The notes: a model not told the origin generated them from the sequence alone. 64,000 bases of DNA from an uncultured Acidobacteriia bacterium (GCA_903851195.1 CAINNJ010000064.1:363621-427620); one strand, 5' to 3'; numbered from the stretch's first letter, positions 1 through 9,056 are shown. Translations and numbers: made by a program.

Positions 1-440
1 GTTTCCCTGGAGATCCGATTCGATTCGAGAATGGTTCCCCGGGGTATGCTGCGGTTCGTGGTTTGCCTGCCCCGCTCCGGATCGGTCTGAAACTCGACCA
101 GGGACACGGACGGTACGGGCCTGATGAAATTCGGGTACAGTTCCTCCAGAAGGGCACCCGCGATCTCGGGAAATTCATCGTCGATACGCGCATGAATGCG
201 GGCCGCAAGAAACGCGAAGCCTTCCAGCAAACGCTCGACGTGCGGGTCGTCGCAATGATCCGGGTCGAGCCTCAGCCTGGACGCGACGCCTTTGTGATTT
301 TCCCCGAAGTCGGCGCCCAGGCGGCGGAGATAAGACAGTTCCCGGTCGTAGTAGCCCAGAAAATTTTGCCGACGGATCCGTCGCTGCCAGAGCTCGTCAT
401 CCTGAGGGGAGCCGATCGGCCCCGATGCGGAATCAGCCAA
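1..440 (-). CDS. tssF: TssF, T6SS baseplate protein (N-terminal part, cut by window edge)
   Basis: The first 146 or so residues are visible; the rest lies beyond the left edge. TssF (VasA/ImpG) is a cytoplasmic baseplate wedge subunit that assembles with TssG, TssE and TssK under the contractile sheath. Translation from a TTG at 440 gives the family's N-terminal signature: YYDRELSYLRRLG near residue 30, then HVERLLEGFAFLAARI, then DDEFPEIAGALLEELYPNF. The TTG start overlaps the end of tssE by 8 bases, so the two are probably translationally coupled. No better start is visible upstream. It is the last readable gene of the minus-strand tssB-to-tssF operon. Family assignment is very secure; the start codon is moderately so. 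Confidence 0.93.
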   Translation of the reverse strand, partial: MADSASGPIGSPQDDELWQRRIRRQNFLGYYDRELSYLRRLGADFGENHKGVASRLRLDPDHCDDPHVERLLEGFAFLAARIHARIDDEFPEIAGALLEELYPNFIRPVPSVSLVEFQTDPERGRQTTNRSIPRGTILESNRISRE

Positions 441-966
441 GTTTGTCTCCCGAAGCCTCGACGCGGTAGTCTCCCCGGGTCACATCGAGAGTCGTGTCGA
501 AGGATACTGGCTGCGGCACAGGCTTCAGCCTGAGTCGCCCGAAGATCTGAAACTGCAGAATCCCGCCCGGCCCGGGCCGCTCGCGAACACTGACGCGAAC
601 GTCCAGAATTCTCGGCTCGAATCTGGCGATCGATTCTTTTATAAGTGAGGCAAGGCGATCCTGATGCAGTTCATTTTTCTCAGGATTAAGGTTCATCTGG
701 GAAAAGTCCGGCAGACCGTAGTTGTACACGGATTCCTGGATCTCCCTGTATTGCTCCGGAATGTCCTCGGGAACTCGTCGCGTGTTCAGAAGCCACTCAA
801 TATCCCTGATTACCGCGTTCCGGTATTTCGCAAACTCGCCAGCGGAGACCGCCGCGTCTCGCTGCCTCGGAGAGCGTGGATTTCTCGTTCTCGAATCGCT
901 CTCCGCGCCGGCCGCGGTTTCCCCGTGCTCGCTGCCGAGCCTGTTCAGAACAGAAAAGACGATCAT
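433..966 (-). CDS. tssE: TssE, gp25-like T6SS baseplate protein
   Basis: 177 aa, the usual size for TssE, homologous to phage T4 gp25, which staples the sheath to the baseplate. The N-terminus (FSVLNRLGSE) is followed by a basic low-complexity stretch, then the gp25 core: a helix with DIEWLLNTRR around residues 55-64, then SVYNYGLPDFS, and a C-terminal beta region with RFEPRILDVRVSV. These are the diagnostic TssE blocks. The ATG start overlaps the tssA stop as ATGA, and the 3' end overlaps the tssF start, so it sits in a tightly coupled operon. No anomaly seen. Confidence 0.95.
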   Translation of the reverse strand: MIVFSVLNRLGSEHGETAAGAESDSRTRNPRSPRQRDAAVSAGEFAKYRNAVIRDIEWLLNTRRVPEDIPEQYREIQESVYNYGLPDFSQMNLNPEKNELHQDRLASLIKESIARFEPRILDVRVSVRERPGPGGILQFQIFGRLRLKPVPQPVSFDTTLDVTRGDYRVEASGDKLG

Positions 967-2804
967 GACCCTGTGGTGAGTTCAAGCGCTTTCAGCGGCG
1001 CAACCGAGCAGATTCTGTCGTAAACGAGCCGGCGCCTGTCCTCGCACTCGTTGGCGTGTTCGTAGCAGCGGTAGAGCATCGCCAGAGGCACAGCCACGAA
1101 GTCCGCCGACTCCCAACCGTCCAGCTGTCTGGAGTCGATCACGGCGCAGATATCCTGCAGAAGCGGTAACGCGATCCGCTGCTGGCCACCCTCCATGCAG
1201 ATCCTCGCCAACTGAATCCGCCGCTGCAGTTTGCCGCGGCCGGTTTCTTCGCCCGCAGAGGCTTCGGTCAGGACACGAACCGCCTCGCCGAAACGGCCGG
1301 CGTTCAACTCGTTCATGGCGATGTCGAAGGCGTCGGGCTCCTTCCCGTCGAAGGGGTCGTCTTCGAAGGAACGCACTTCTTCAAGCGATTCCGTTCGTTC
1401 CTTCAGAGGGTCCGACTCCACTTCTGTCCGGATCCATGTAAGCGTATCGGGACTGGCCGCCGGTGAGCCATCCAGCATCACGGCATATTGCAGCCATGGT
1501 TGCGCCCGCAGGTATGTCGCGGTCAGCCCCCGTATAGCGGCGGCGGTGGCTTCGTGGCCCAGTTCCCGGCAGGCGCGGGCGGAATATTGTTGCAAGTCAA
1601 GCCAGCACGTGCCGCATTCGGCTTGCATCCCCCGTTCCGTGTTCTCCAGAACGCCGAACCAGTCGTTGTTCAGGTAAGCACGCCGAAGTGCCACTTTCAG
1701 CTCGGTGGAAGGCGGCTCCAGTGCATCCCCGGCGGAACTTCCGCGGGACAGCATCGGACCAAAACGCCAACTGCGCAGCAGCATGTAGGGCACAGGATCG
1801 GCCGGGTCGTCCCGGCGCATCGTCGCGGCAAGCTGAAAGATGTCGGAAAGACCGGGACAGTCGGGCGCCGGGACCTCGGCGTTCACGGAATCCCGCGACT
1901 CGGAAACGCTTAGCGGCCGTGTTGGCGGGGATTCGACTGTTGGTGGTGGTGGCGGTGGTGGCGGTGCTGGCGGTGGTGGCGGCGGGGGCGGTTCGGGCCG
2001 TGTGCGGGGTTTGTCCGGTGTCCTGAACCGTTGCGCCGCTTCGACGGTAAGCGCAAGCTTCGACAGTTGCTCGCACAACCTTGTCAGGTACGGACGGTCG
2101 TCGGTCTTGAATTTATCTTCACAAACCCTTTGCAGGTTCTGGGCGGCCTCGACAGCGGAGCGCACTTCAGAAAGCATTTGCTCATAAAAGAGTCCACTCG
2201 TCTGATCGACGGATCGCTTGAGTTCTTCCGGGGAAACCAGACCTTCGGCCAGAGCTCTCTCGCGTTTTTCCCTCTGGCCGGTGCTTTCGTCGGCCTGAAG
2301 CACGGTCGGAACATCACAGGAAGCGTTGAACTCATGAACGGTCCGGCTGCCGTCCTGGGTAATCGGGAGGTGTAAGAAAGCGCTGACAAAGGCTGTATTG
2401 AGCCTGTTCAGCGGCTTTGCCCGAAACCCTTCGTCGCCATCGTCAGGGTCGATTTCGGGGAATATCGTCGGCCAGTAGCGGTCGAGCAAGTGCTGAATCA
2501 GGCGAAGTCCTTCCGCAAGACCACAGAGCGAGTGATGGCGAACCAGCGCTTCGGTCAGCCAGACGGCAACGTCCAGATCTTTCGACTTCGTTGCGATCAC
2601 GTTGCTCGCCGAGCTGATGATCTCCGAGTAATTTACCGGTTTCGCCACGGAGGCAACCGGATCCTGAGGCTTGAGAGAATCACGGATGCGATCATAAGCC
2701 GGGGTGTTTCGAAGAGATACTCCGCTTGGATTGTCGCCCGGGATGGCCTCGAGCAGAGCGCTCCACTCCAGCAGGTTTTCCGTGGTAAAGAGCTCTTCAG
2801 ACAT
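963..2804 (-). CDS. tssA: TssA, T6SS baseplate/sheath-priming protein
   Basis: 613 aa. The N-terminal ImpA_N domain (about residues 10-150) contains the family pattern EAIPGDNPSG, the DLDVAVWLTEALVR helix and a PTIFPEID motif, so this is TssA, the cytoplasmic ring protein that recruits baseplate to membrane complex and primes tube and sheath polymerisation. A nearly uninterrupted proline tract at residues 272-288 links it to a C-terminal VasJ-like helical region (about 310-600). That linker is longer and purer in proline than is typical and would be a flexible spacer. The start overlaps the end of tagJ by 8 bases and the stop overlaps the tssE start, so it is coupled on both sides. Confidence 0.93.
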   Translation of the reverse strand: MSEELFTTENLLEWSALLEAIPGDNPSGVSLRNTPAYDRIRDSLKPQDPVASVAKPVNYSEIISSASNVIATKSKDLDVAVWLTEALVRHHSLCGLAEGLRLIQHLLDRYWPTIFPEIDPDDGDEGFRAKPLNRLNTAFVSAFLHLPITQDGSRTVHEFNASCDVPTVLQADESTGQREKRERALAEGLVSPEELKRSVDQTSGLFYEQMLSEVRSAVEAAQNLQRVCEDKFKTDDRPYLTRLCEQLSKLALTVEAAQRFRTPDKPRTRPEPPPPPPPPAPPPPPPPPTVESPPTRPLSVSESRDSVNAEVPAPDCPGLSDIFQLAATMRRDDPADPVPYMLLRSWRFGPMLSRGSSAGDALEPPSTELKVALRRAYLNNDWFGVLENTERGMQAECGTCWLDLQQYSARACRELGHEATAAAIRGLTATYLRAQPWLQYAVMLDGSPAASPDTLTWIRTEVESDPLKERTESLEEVRSFEDDPFDGKEPDAFDIAMNELNAGRFGEAVRVLTEASAGEETGRGKLQRRIQLARICMEGGQQRIALPLLQDICAVIDSRQLDGWESADFVAVPLAMLYRCYEHANECEDRRRLVYDRICSVAPLKALELTTGS

Positions 2805-3561
2805 GCGCCGTCCCCCCCCACTGTGGCGGTGGTCCGAATGCGACCGAGCGAATATCGAGCAGGGGAACTTCCTGATCGCCGATCAGAAGGATTCGCTGGC
2901 CGAAAGGGAGTTCCTGCCCCGACCCGGAGATTGCAAAATCCGTTGTGCGCCCCAACCGGGTCTGGTCATCGTCGAACAGATAACTTTGGGGATACAGAAC
3001 TGGTATCAGTACGCCGTGCAGCGATTCGGAGCTCATTTCTTCACACAGCTCGATGTTGGCGCTGCGCCAGTAAAGGTCCCGGAGTCGCTTTGGCTCATCC
3101 AGCCGAATCGCTTTCAGATTTCGGAATTCGATGCGATGGTATTTGCCCGCCGTCAGGAACTCCAGCGACGGCCCCAGACGGGGATCTATATCGCGGATCC
3201 CCGAAAAGGGCCGACCGTTCCATATGCCGCTGACAACGGAATCCGGTTCAACGCAGTCTTGTTGCCCTGTCGCTTCCGATTCCGCCCCGGCGAACGCCGG
3301 AGTTTCATACCAGCGCTGCCGTTCCTCTTCGGCCGTAAGGGCAGCTGCGTAAAACGCTGTCCCGAGACGATTTTCGTTCGAATCCCCGGCCAGAAGCAGA
3401 AGATGCTTTCGGGCGCGATCGAACTCGCCCGTAAAACAAAGCAGCTCAAAGAGAAAAACGCGCGCTTCCTTATCCGCGGGGCTGTCCCGCAAATAGTTCT
3501 GAAGCTGACCGATAGCCCCGGTCAGATTGCCCTCGCGATAAAGTCGCCTCGCCTGCTGCAT
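2797..3561 (-). CDS. tagJ: TagJ/ImpE-type T6SS accessory protein
   Basis: 254 aa, matching the ImpE/TagJ (SciE-type) family. The N-terminus has the TPR-like ARRLYREGNLTGAIGQLQNYLRDSPADKEAR opening (first ~35 residues), followed by the FELLCFTGEFDRARKHL repeat. The C-terminal beta domain includes a FGPPPQWGG-type ending. In other systems TagJ binds the TssB sheath protein and can modulate ClpV recruitment. Here it lies between hcp and tssA in the same operon as tssB and tssC, consistent with that partnership. The start is ATG at 3561, 52 bases after hcp. Assignment is secure; whether it affects ClpV here is inference, because clpV is not in the window. Confidence 0.9.
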   Translation of the reverse strand: MQQARRLYREGNLTGAIGQLQNYLRDSPADKEARVFLFELLCFTGEFDRARKHLLLLAGDSNENRLGTAFYAAALTAEEERQRWYETPAFAGAESEATGQQDCVEPDSVVSGIWNGRPFSGIRDIDPRLGPSLEFLTAGKYHRIEFRNLKAIRLDEPKRLRDLYWRSANIELCEEMSSESLHGVLIPVLYPQSYLFDDDQTRLGRTTDFAISGSGQELPFGQRILLIGDQEVPLLDIRSVAFGPPPQWGGTAHV

Positions 3562-3613
3562 AATGATCGTTCACCCGGTGCCGAACACAACGTTCCGGCG
3601 AGGCGGACGAATC

Positions 3614-4093
3614 TCAGACCTTCTTCATCGTTTTCACGTTGAAGCCGCCCGCGACCGTGCCGGTCAGCGCGCCCTTCTCGTTTTGTTCCTTATATTCGAA
3701 GTTGATCTGGGTGAAGTTCAGACCAATCGTTTCCGAAGGTAGGCCTTCCACGCTTCCGGCCGCCTGAACGGACGCCACGACCACGTCAGTCAGCGTGATA
3801 ATGATGTAGTCCTGCTGGTCGCCACCGGCCTTGCGCGCCGAGAGCACGGCCTTCGCGATGTGCGCGCCGGTCGCGCAGGCAACAAAAAGTTTGGGACTCG
3901 CCTTATCGACGTAATGGGTGAAGGTCAGGTCATGGATTTGCACCTTTCCGACACCCGCGCCGCCTCCAACCCCGGACGAAGCAGGCTGGTCAGCCCCGAA
4001 ATGGAAGGAGAGAACCTGGATCTCCTTGCCGTGCTTTGAATCCGGGCTCTCGCCCTCAATGCTGTCGATTTTGATAAATGCGTCAATTGCCAC
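3614..4093 (-). CDS. hcp: Hcp, T6SS inner-tube protein
   Basis: 159 aa, the standard Hcp size. Hcp forms stacked hexameric rings that make the tube expelled by sheath contraction and can carry small effectors. The N-terminus AIDAFIKIDSIEGES is characteristic, followed by IQVLSFHFG, and the DLTFTHYVDKASPKLF segment is the typical extended loop and beta strand. The C-terminal TQINFEYKEQNEKG is also a family hallmark. It lies downstream of tssC (56-base gap) and upstream of tagJ. No C-terminal toxin extension is present, so this is a structural Hcp. Confidence 0.96.
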   Translation of the reverse strand: MAIDAFIKIDSIEGESPDSKHGKEIQVLSFHFGADQPASSGVGGGAGVGKVQIHDLTFTHYVDKASPKLFVACATGAHIAKAVLSARKAGGDQQDYIIITLTDVVVASVQAAGSVEGLPSETIGLNFTQINFEYKEQNEKGALTGTVAGGFNVKTMKKV

Positions 4094-4149
4094 TGTGAAC
4101 GCTCCTTAAATATTCGGACGGTTGGTCGTCGGCCCGGAATAAGAACCGC

Positions 4150-5640
4150 TTACCCCTTGGGCTTCGGTATTTCCGCAACCAGCCGGAGCGAAACGTTGAG
4201 TTCGTCCAGCTGGAGGTGAGGCTGCAAATACATCGTCGTCTGGTACGATCCCGGTTTCGCCGGATCCTCTTCGACTTCGATTCTCGCGGCGCGCAAAGGG
4301 CGTTTGGCCTTCTGCTCATGCGAACCATCGTCCATGTCGAGGACAAACTCGGCAATCCATGTCGAGAGGAATCTCTGCATGTCGCCTTTGGACATATATT
4401 TACCAATTTTGTCCCGAACCAGGACTTTCATGTAGTGCGCGAAACGGCAGACGGCGAACACATACGGCAACTGCGCGGAGAGCCGCGCATTCTTATTCGC
4501 CGAATCGGTATAGTAGATCTTCGGTTTCTGGCAGGACTGCACACTGAAGAAAGCGGCGAAATCGGTATCCTTGCAATGCACCAGCGGAATAAAGCCCTGA
4601 TCGGCCAGTTCCTTTTCACGGCGATCCGTGACCTGCGCTTCGACCGGGCACTTCATGACCATGTCGCCGTCCCAGGTCTGGAAATTGTGGACGGGCAGGC
4701 CTTCCACCTTACCGCCGCCCTCCGGCCCCCGGATCGCGGTGCAGAATTCGTATTGAGCAAACGCGCCGGTCATTTTGCTCGCCAGAGCATACGCGGCGTT
4801 TCCCCACAGATATTTTTTGTGATTCGTGCCGTCCACGTCTTCCTGATAGTCGAACTCCTCCACCTGACGGTCCTTGCCGTAAGGGACACGCATCAGCATG
4901 TGCGGCATGGTGAGACCAACATAGCGGGAGTCTTCAGTCTCACGGAAAGATTTCCATTTGGCGTAGTCGGTCGCGCCGAATGCGGCCGAGATATCGCGGA
5001 TGGAACTGATCTGCGTGAATTCGTCGATGGCGCCCAGCGAGGATGCGCTTGCCGCCGAAAGGAAAGGGCAATGGGCCGCGGCAGCCGTTCCCGAAATGTA
5101 CTCCAGAAGTTCCACGTGTTCCGCGCGCTTGGCGTCGAACTCATAGTCACCGACGAGCACGCCATAGGGAGCGCCGCCGTAAGTTCCGTAGCCCTCTTCG
5201 TACACTTTCTGGAAAAGGGCGTTCTGATCAAATTCCGACGCCTTTCGGTAATCCTTCAGCAATTCCTGCTGCTTAACGTTCAAAACTCTGATTTTCAGCA
5301 ACGGCCCTGTCTCGCTCTGATCGAGAAGGTGCCGTAAGCCCCGCCACGTCGCCTCCAGCCTCTGGAAGTCCTCGTGGTGGAGAATCTGATCGATTTGTCT
5401 GGAAAGCAGAGTGTCGATCTCGGCAATCCTGGCGTTGACGGTCTCTTCGACGTCTTTCCCCAGTTTCGCTTTTCCCTGCAGGATTTCGTCGACGAAGGTA
5501 CCGACCAGGTCTTTCGCCCGTTCCGGCGCGCTGGTAAACCGCCCGCCTTTAATAACAAGGTCGAGGATTGACGGCTCGCTTTCCTGCACGACGCCGGCTG
5601 CTTCCGGGCTCTGCTGTTTAGGAGCTTCGGACTGACTCAT
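4150..5640 (-). CDS. tssC: TssC, T6SS sheath large subunit
   Basis: 496 aa, the usual length. TssC pairs with TssB to form the contractile sheath. It carries the expected central helices (LSRQIDQILHHEDFQRLEATWRGLRHL near residues 80-107), the YGVLVGDYEFD motif, the RDISAAFGATDYAKWKSFRETEDSRYVGLTMPHMLMRVPYG block and the C-terminal handshake region ending in LRLVAEIPKPKG. The ATG start overlaps the tssB stop (ATGA), which suits equal stoichiometry of the two subunits. Strong assignment; nothing unusual in the sequence. Confidence 0.97.
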   Translation of the reverse strand: MSQSEAPKQQSPEAAGVVQESEPSILDLVIKGGRFTSAPERAKDLVGTFVDEILQGKAKLGKDVEETVNARIAEIDTLLSRQIDQILHHEDFQRLEATWRGLRHLLDQSETGPLLKIRVLNVKQQELLKDYRKASEFDQNALFQKVYEEGYGTYGGAPYGVLVGDYEFDAKRAEHVELLEYISGTAAAAHCPFLSAASASSLGAIDEFTQISSIRDISAAFGATDYAKWKSFRETEDSRYVGLTMPHMLMRVPYGKDRQVEEFDYQEDVDGTNHKKYLWGNAAYALASKMTGAFAQYEFCTAIRGPEGGGKVEGLPVHNFQTWDGDMVMKCPVEAQVTDRREKELADQGFIPLVHCKDTDFAAFFSVQSCQKPKIYYTDSANKNARLSAQLPYVFAVCRFAHYMKVLVRDKIGKYMSKGDMQRFLSTWIAEFVLDMDDGSHEQKAKRPLRAARIEVEEDPAKPGSYQTTMYLQPHLQLDELNVSLRLVAEIPKPKG

Positions 5641-6152
5641 TCCGGATTCCTGGAGTTCTGAATTTCCGCGGCCAGCTTCCCGCGGGTCTCGGTATTCCGC
5701 ACAATGCTGTCCAGTTGCTCTTCCCAGTTGGGATTTCCCTGGAACGTCGCCTTCAGGTTGTTCAGCTTGGTCCGAAGTTCCAGCAACTGTTTCAGCTCCG
5801 GAACATTCTCCGCGATTCGCTGGGGCTCAAAGTCCTCCAGCTTTTCGAAGGTAAGATCGAGTTTAATCCGCCCCTGACCCTCCTTTTCCGGCTGAAGTTT
5901 GTTATCGACGGTCAGAGCCAGGTGTGGTTTCATGCTCTTCAGCACGCTGTCGAACTTATCCGGATTCACTTCAACGAATTTCCGGTCCCGAACGAGCGGG
6001 AGCGGACCCGTCGGTTGCCCGCTGAAATCTCCCAGAACGCCAACGACAAAAGGTAGCTCCTTCATCTCGATAGCGTCGCCGGTTACAACGTCGGTCGTAA
6101 CATGAACGCGGGGTTTGCGCACTCGCGTTAATTTCTGCTGCTGATTAGCCAA
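5637..6152 (-). CDS. tssB: TssB, T6SS sheath small subunit
   Basis: About 171 aa from the preferred start. The N-terminal strand KLTRVRKPRVHVTTDV followed by EMKELPFVVGVLGDFSG is the TssB signature. The C-terminal helices (LEDFEPQRIAENVPELKQLLELRTKL) interact with TssC. Two in-frame TTG codons are possible starts. The one at 6152 is preferred because GGAGGG lies just upstream of it and it aligns with the family N-terminus; the one at 6185 adds residues that do not look like TssB and has no Shine-Dalgarno sequence. It is the promoter-proximal gene of the minus-strand T6SS operon. Confidence 0.93.
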   Translation of the reverse strand: MANQQQKLTRVRKPRVHVTTDVVTGDAIEMKELPFVVGVLGDFSGQPTGPLPLVRDRKFVEVNPDKFDSVLKSMKPHLALTVDNKLQPEKEGQGRIKLDLTFEKLEDFEPQRIAENVPELKQLLELRTKLNNLKATFQGNPNWEEQLDSIVRNTETRGKLAAEIQNSRNPE

Positions 6153-6748
6153 AAACCCTCCGTGCCAGTGATTGTAAAGCAGCAAGACTACTATTACAAG
6201 CCTTATTATTGGTCGCGCGGATGATTCCTGTATTCAGTTCGCAACTACACCTATAAAAACCGGCTTTGTTTGGGATTGCCCCGGCGTGCCGCCCCGGAGC
6301 GGTGTCGTCATCGACCCCTTCCGGAGGTCGCCAGCCCCCCGGGCGATGATCTTCTTACCCGGCAACAGACAGCTACCCTGGCCGTCGCGGCGCTTACCGG
6401 CTGTATTCATGGTTTGGGCTCAGTTCGGATATTCCGAAGAACAAGGTCAAATCGGAAAAACAGATACCCGCTTCGACAGTTACTGGTGTAAAATCCTGTT
6501 TCCGGGTCGCGCGGATGCACCGGTTACGCGGGACGTCCGCTTTCCCTGGCCGCTCTCGGTTTTCACTCATTTGAGACCAGCGGGCACCTCGGGCGAATGC
6601 GGCGTGAACACTATGGAATGGAGAAGGGATTGGCATGGGCTGCAGGCAGGCCACGAAGCACCTGCGCCCCAGAACCGCCTGCGTACGGCATGTCCATACC
6701 GCTTCGCGTGACGCACGCGTAAAGACGCGCTTAAGATAAGGAGAAGAA
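6153..6748. other. Gene-free divergent intergenic region
   Basis: About 600 bases separate tssB (leftward) from the muramidase gene (rightward). No reading frame here shows recognisable protein features. It must carry the promoter of the tssB operon and probably that of the muramidase. A TGTAAAAT element at 6487-6494 resembles the -10 elements found close to starts elsewhere in the window, but no gene begins within 200 bases of it. No sigma-54-type GG/GC pair was convincing by eye. Confidence 0.4.
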
Positions 6749-7435
6749 TTGAACTACAGAGAAGCTGCCGCGATGCTGGGCAGTCCCGACGTTGAGGGAC
6801 GTGTCGCCCACATGTACCTGGACAGCAAGGGCAAAGTGACGGTGGGCGTCGGGCAACTGCTTCCGTCGGCGAGTATTGCCGCGGAGTATCCCTTCTTCCT
6901 CGGCGCCGGGAAGCCCTCGCAGGCAAGCATGTCGGGATCAACCGCGGGTGGCGCCGTACCGGCGATGTCCAACGGCGGTACCGGCATCACTGTCGGACGC
7001 CGTGCTACCCGGCAGGAGATTGAAGCCGAATTCCGTAAAGTGAAAGCGCTGACGCCGAACCTTCCAGCCAGATGGTATGGCAAGCACACTACACTTGTAT
7101 TGAAGGAAGAAGAAATTACTGCGCTCCTGTTTAAGCGCATCAGGACTTTCGAAACTTCTCTGCGAGGGGTATTTCACGAGTGGGACAAGTTCCCCGCTTC
7201 CGCCCAACTCGCTCTTCTCGACCTCCAATACAACACCGGCAGCGTCGCGTCAAAGTTTCCCTCGCTTACCAGGGCGGCGAAGGCGCACGACTGGGCAAGG
7301 TGCGCAATCGAGTGTCATCGCGCGCCGCCAGTCGGCGCGAAGCGTAATCTGAACACCAGGCTTCTTTTCCTGCAGGCGGCTCAGATCGATAAGCTCTCGT
7401 TAAGAAGCGCTTCCGGCGCCGGGGTTCACCGCTGA
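6749..7435 (+). CDS. GH24 (T4-lysozyme-like) muramidase, candidate T6SS effector
   Basis: 228 aa. Residues 16-31 reproduce the T4-lysozyme catalytic triad with exact spacing: Glu16, Asp25 (nine residues on) and Thr31 (six further), within EGRVAHMYLD and KVTVGVGQ. The later helices (ALLDLQYNTGS at about 156-166) match the family core. A Gly/Ser-rich insert at about residues 55-80 is not typical of phage lysozymes. There is no signal peptide, and the gene lies inside a T6SS locus, which favours delivery by the apparatus into the target periplasm to cleave peptidoglycan. Start: TTG at 6749 with AAGGAG five bases upstream. Its 3' end overlaps the convergent lipoprotein gene by 10 bases. Muramidase activity is strongly supported; effector role is inference. 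Confidence 0.85.
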   Translation: MNYREAAAMLGSPDVEGRVAHMYLDSKGKVTVGVGQLLPSASIAAEYPFFLGAGKPSQASMSGSTAGGAVPAMSNGGTGITVGRRATRQEIEAEFRKVKALTPNLPARWYGKHTTLVLKEEEITALLFKRIRTFETSLRGVFHEWDKFPASAQLALLDLQYNTGSVASKFPSLTRAAKAHDWARCAIECHRAPPVGAKRNLNTRLLFLQAAQIDKLSLRSASGAGVHR

Positions 7436-8199
7436 AAACCCGGCCCCTCATACCGCTTTCTGACTGTTATCACGACATCTGTGCCTTCCTGGTCCAGAAG
7501 AAATAACCTCGCTGAAGTCCAGGAACTGTTGATCCCTTCGGTGAGCGAGCGGATCATGACTTGCTGCCGGCCGCCACCGGAAAAGTCGGCACGCGCCATT
7601 TCGGACAGCCTGGTAATATAGTGGGGCTCGGTGATGATAATCTCATCGTTCTCGCCGGCGTGAACTGTCGCGTTCGGCGATTCTGCTTTCCATGAAAGGC
7701 CCGCCCGCGACGCCAGGGAAACGCGCGCCTCGTCGTCGTCAGAAACGACCGGTCCAAGTTCGGGCGGAAGAAGGCGAAGAACGTCCATCGTCAGGTGAAA
7801 CATTCCGATACTGGACAGTCTGGCGGGTTTCGCGTTCCGCAATCCGTCGATTGCCAGACAATCCACGGATATACGCATCAGAGAAGGTCCGTCCGATTCG
7901 GGCTCGACACCGACGCGCTGGCCCCGAAAGGCAAGATATTCCGCACAGCTCTGAACAGTTGCGCCGGTATTGCCGTTCCGAAGCTCGAAGCTGACGTCCC
8001 AGGGCTCAGTAAGCCGCCTGTCGATATCTCCAAGAGATTTCAGACCAAGTGCCGGCGACCACGTCACAGGCAGCATGCCGGAAGATCCGGGCTGCCGATC
8101 CACCTCCACACCCGGACCGCGGGTTCCGCAGCCGAGCAGGGTGAGACAGCTTAGAATAAGGGACAGCGGAAAATGTGGCTGCGAACGACAACCGATCAT
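7426..8199 (-). CDS. Lipoprotein, candidate immunity protein for the muramidase
   Basis: 257 aa of unrecognised family. The N-terminus has a hydrophobic stretch (PLSLILSCLTLLGC) ending in a lipobox at residues 21-24, so the mature protein should be lipid-anchored at Cys24 and face the periplasm. The remainder is mixed alpha/beta with no motif I can name. It is convergent with, and overlaps by 10 bases, the GH24 muramidase gene. A periplasmic lipoprotein is the expected form of immunity to a peptidoglycan-cleaving effector, but convergent rather than co-directional arrangement is unusual for an effector-immunity pair. An alternative is that it replaces the outer-membrane lipoprotein TssJ, although it is longer than typical TssJ and I see no TssJ motif. 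Confidence 0.6.
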   Translation of the reverse strand: MIGCRSQPHFPLSLILSCLTLLGCGTRGPGVEVDRQPGSSGMLPVTWSPALGLKSLGDIDRRLTEPWDVSFELRNGNTGATVQSCAEYLAFRGQRVGVEPESDGPSLMRISVDCLAIDGLRNAKPARLSSIGMFHLTMDVLRLLPPELGPVVSDDDEARVSLASRAGLSWKAESPNATVHAGENDEIIITEPHYITRLSEMARADFSGGGRQQVMIRSLTEGINSSWTSARLFLLDQEGTDVVITVRKRYEGPGFQR

Positions 8200-8264
8200 A
8201 GCTTAGATTACCCACAGACTTCGCAAAGGCGAAGCGAGGTACAGGGGTTTGTGGCTGTATCTCT

Positions 8265-9056
8265 TTATCGTACGACCGTCCATCCCCCGTCAGCTCCCCG
8301 GCAATAGATAACCTCCACGTACGCTGCCGTTTGCCGGTCCGTCGTCATGTAGTAAAGCGGCGATTGCCCGTTGGGGATTTCCAGACGAGCAAGCCTTCCT
8401 CCTCCAAACAGACGCAACCGCGCATTCTCCACATATAACGGTCGCAGACTATATTTGCTGTCATCGAATAGCTGAGCATAGAGTTGCCTGGTGTCGGCAA
8501 CCTTTTCGGTCAGGGTCTCGTAAACCGAGGCCGACTCTTCCTGGTCCCGAACGGCAAACCGCGCCGCGATAGCATCCAGGTTTTTTGCGGCGAATAAATC
8601 GTGCAAGCGTTGCAGTTCTCCCGTCAAGGCTGCCACCGTGGTCTCGCCCGGAACAATTTCCTCGGATGTGAACCATCGAAACATTGCAAACGGAAGCCGG
8701 GCGCCGAATGGCATACTCACGATCGTGTCCCCGCCTTCCCGACGAACCGGGGCCGGTCCCGGATATTCCAGCCGCGCCACTTCGGTCCGTTTCTCGCGCT
8801 CCTCGCTTTTGTTCCGCCGATACACCGCGGCGGAGCACCTGCAGTCATTCCCGAGGACCGTCTTACCCGGCAGGGCGCGAAGATGAAGACTGATCTCATT
8901 CGCCCCGCTGCGAAGCCACCTGTTCACCGGGATTTCGACCACCAGAGGAAACCCCTTCACATTCTGATAGAGCGGACCGTCGTTCACGCGAACGTCGTAA
9001 ACGCAGCCTGCCAGATTGAGGTGAACGGTGTACCACGGCTGCAATTCTCCCGCCAT
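8265..9056 (-). CDS. Hypothetical protein, candidate immunity to the upstream effector candidate
   Basis: 263 aa, family not recognised. Its ATG immediately follows the stop codon of the 578-aa candidate effector gene, so the two are almost certainly co-translated. The N-terminal half reads as a beta-sandwich (WYTVHLNLAGCVYDVRVNDG, then NRWLRSGANEISLHLRALPG). The C-terminal half has a helical stretch (ETTVAALTGELQRLHDLFAAKNLDAIAARF, about residues 138-167) followed by strands. No signal peptide or membrane segment is evident. Last place in a DUF4123-PAAR-effector cassette is the usual place of a cognate immunity gene, and that is the only basis for the suggested role. Confidence 0.6.
   Translation of the reverse strand: MAGELQPWYTVHLNLAGCVYDVRVNDGPLYQNVKGFPLVVEIPVNRWLRSGANEISLHLRALPGKTVLGNDCRCSAAVYRRNKSEEREKRTEVARLEYPGPAPVRREGGDTIVSMPFGARLPFAMFRWFTSEEIVPGETTVAALTGELQRLHDLFAAKNLDAIAARFAVRDQEESASVYETLTEKVADTRQLYAQLFDDSKYSLRPLYVENARLRLFGGGRLARLEIPNGQSPLYYMTTDRQTAAYVEVIYCRGADGGWTVVR

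Noticed and set aside
1840..2187. Plus-strand Gly-rich open frame opposite tssA
   Set aside because: It is the antisense of the TssA proline tract and has no independent support.
7426..8199. TssJ outer-membrane lipoprotein
   Set aside because: It has a lipobox but is longer than typical TssJ, shows no TssJ-like motif, and lies against the muramidase gene and away from tssL/tssM.
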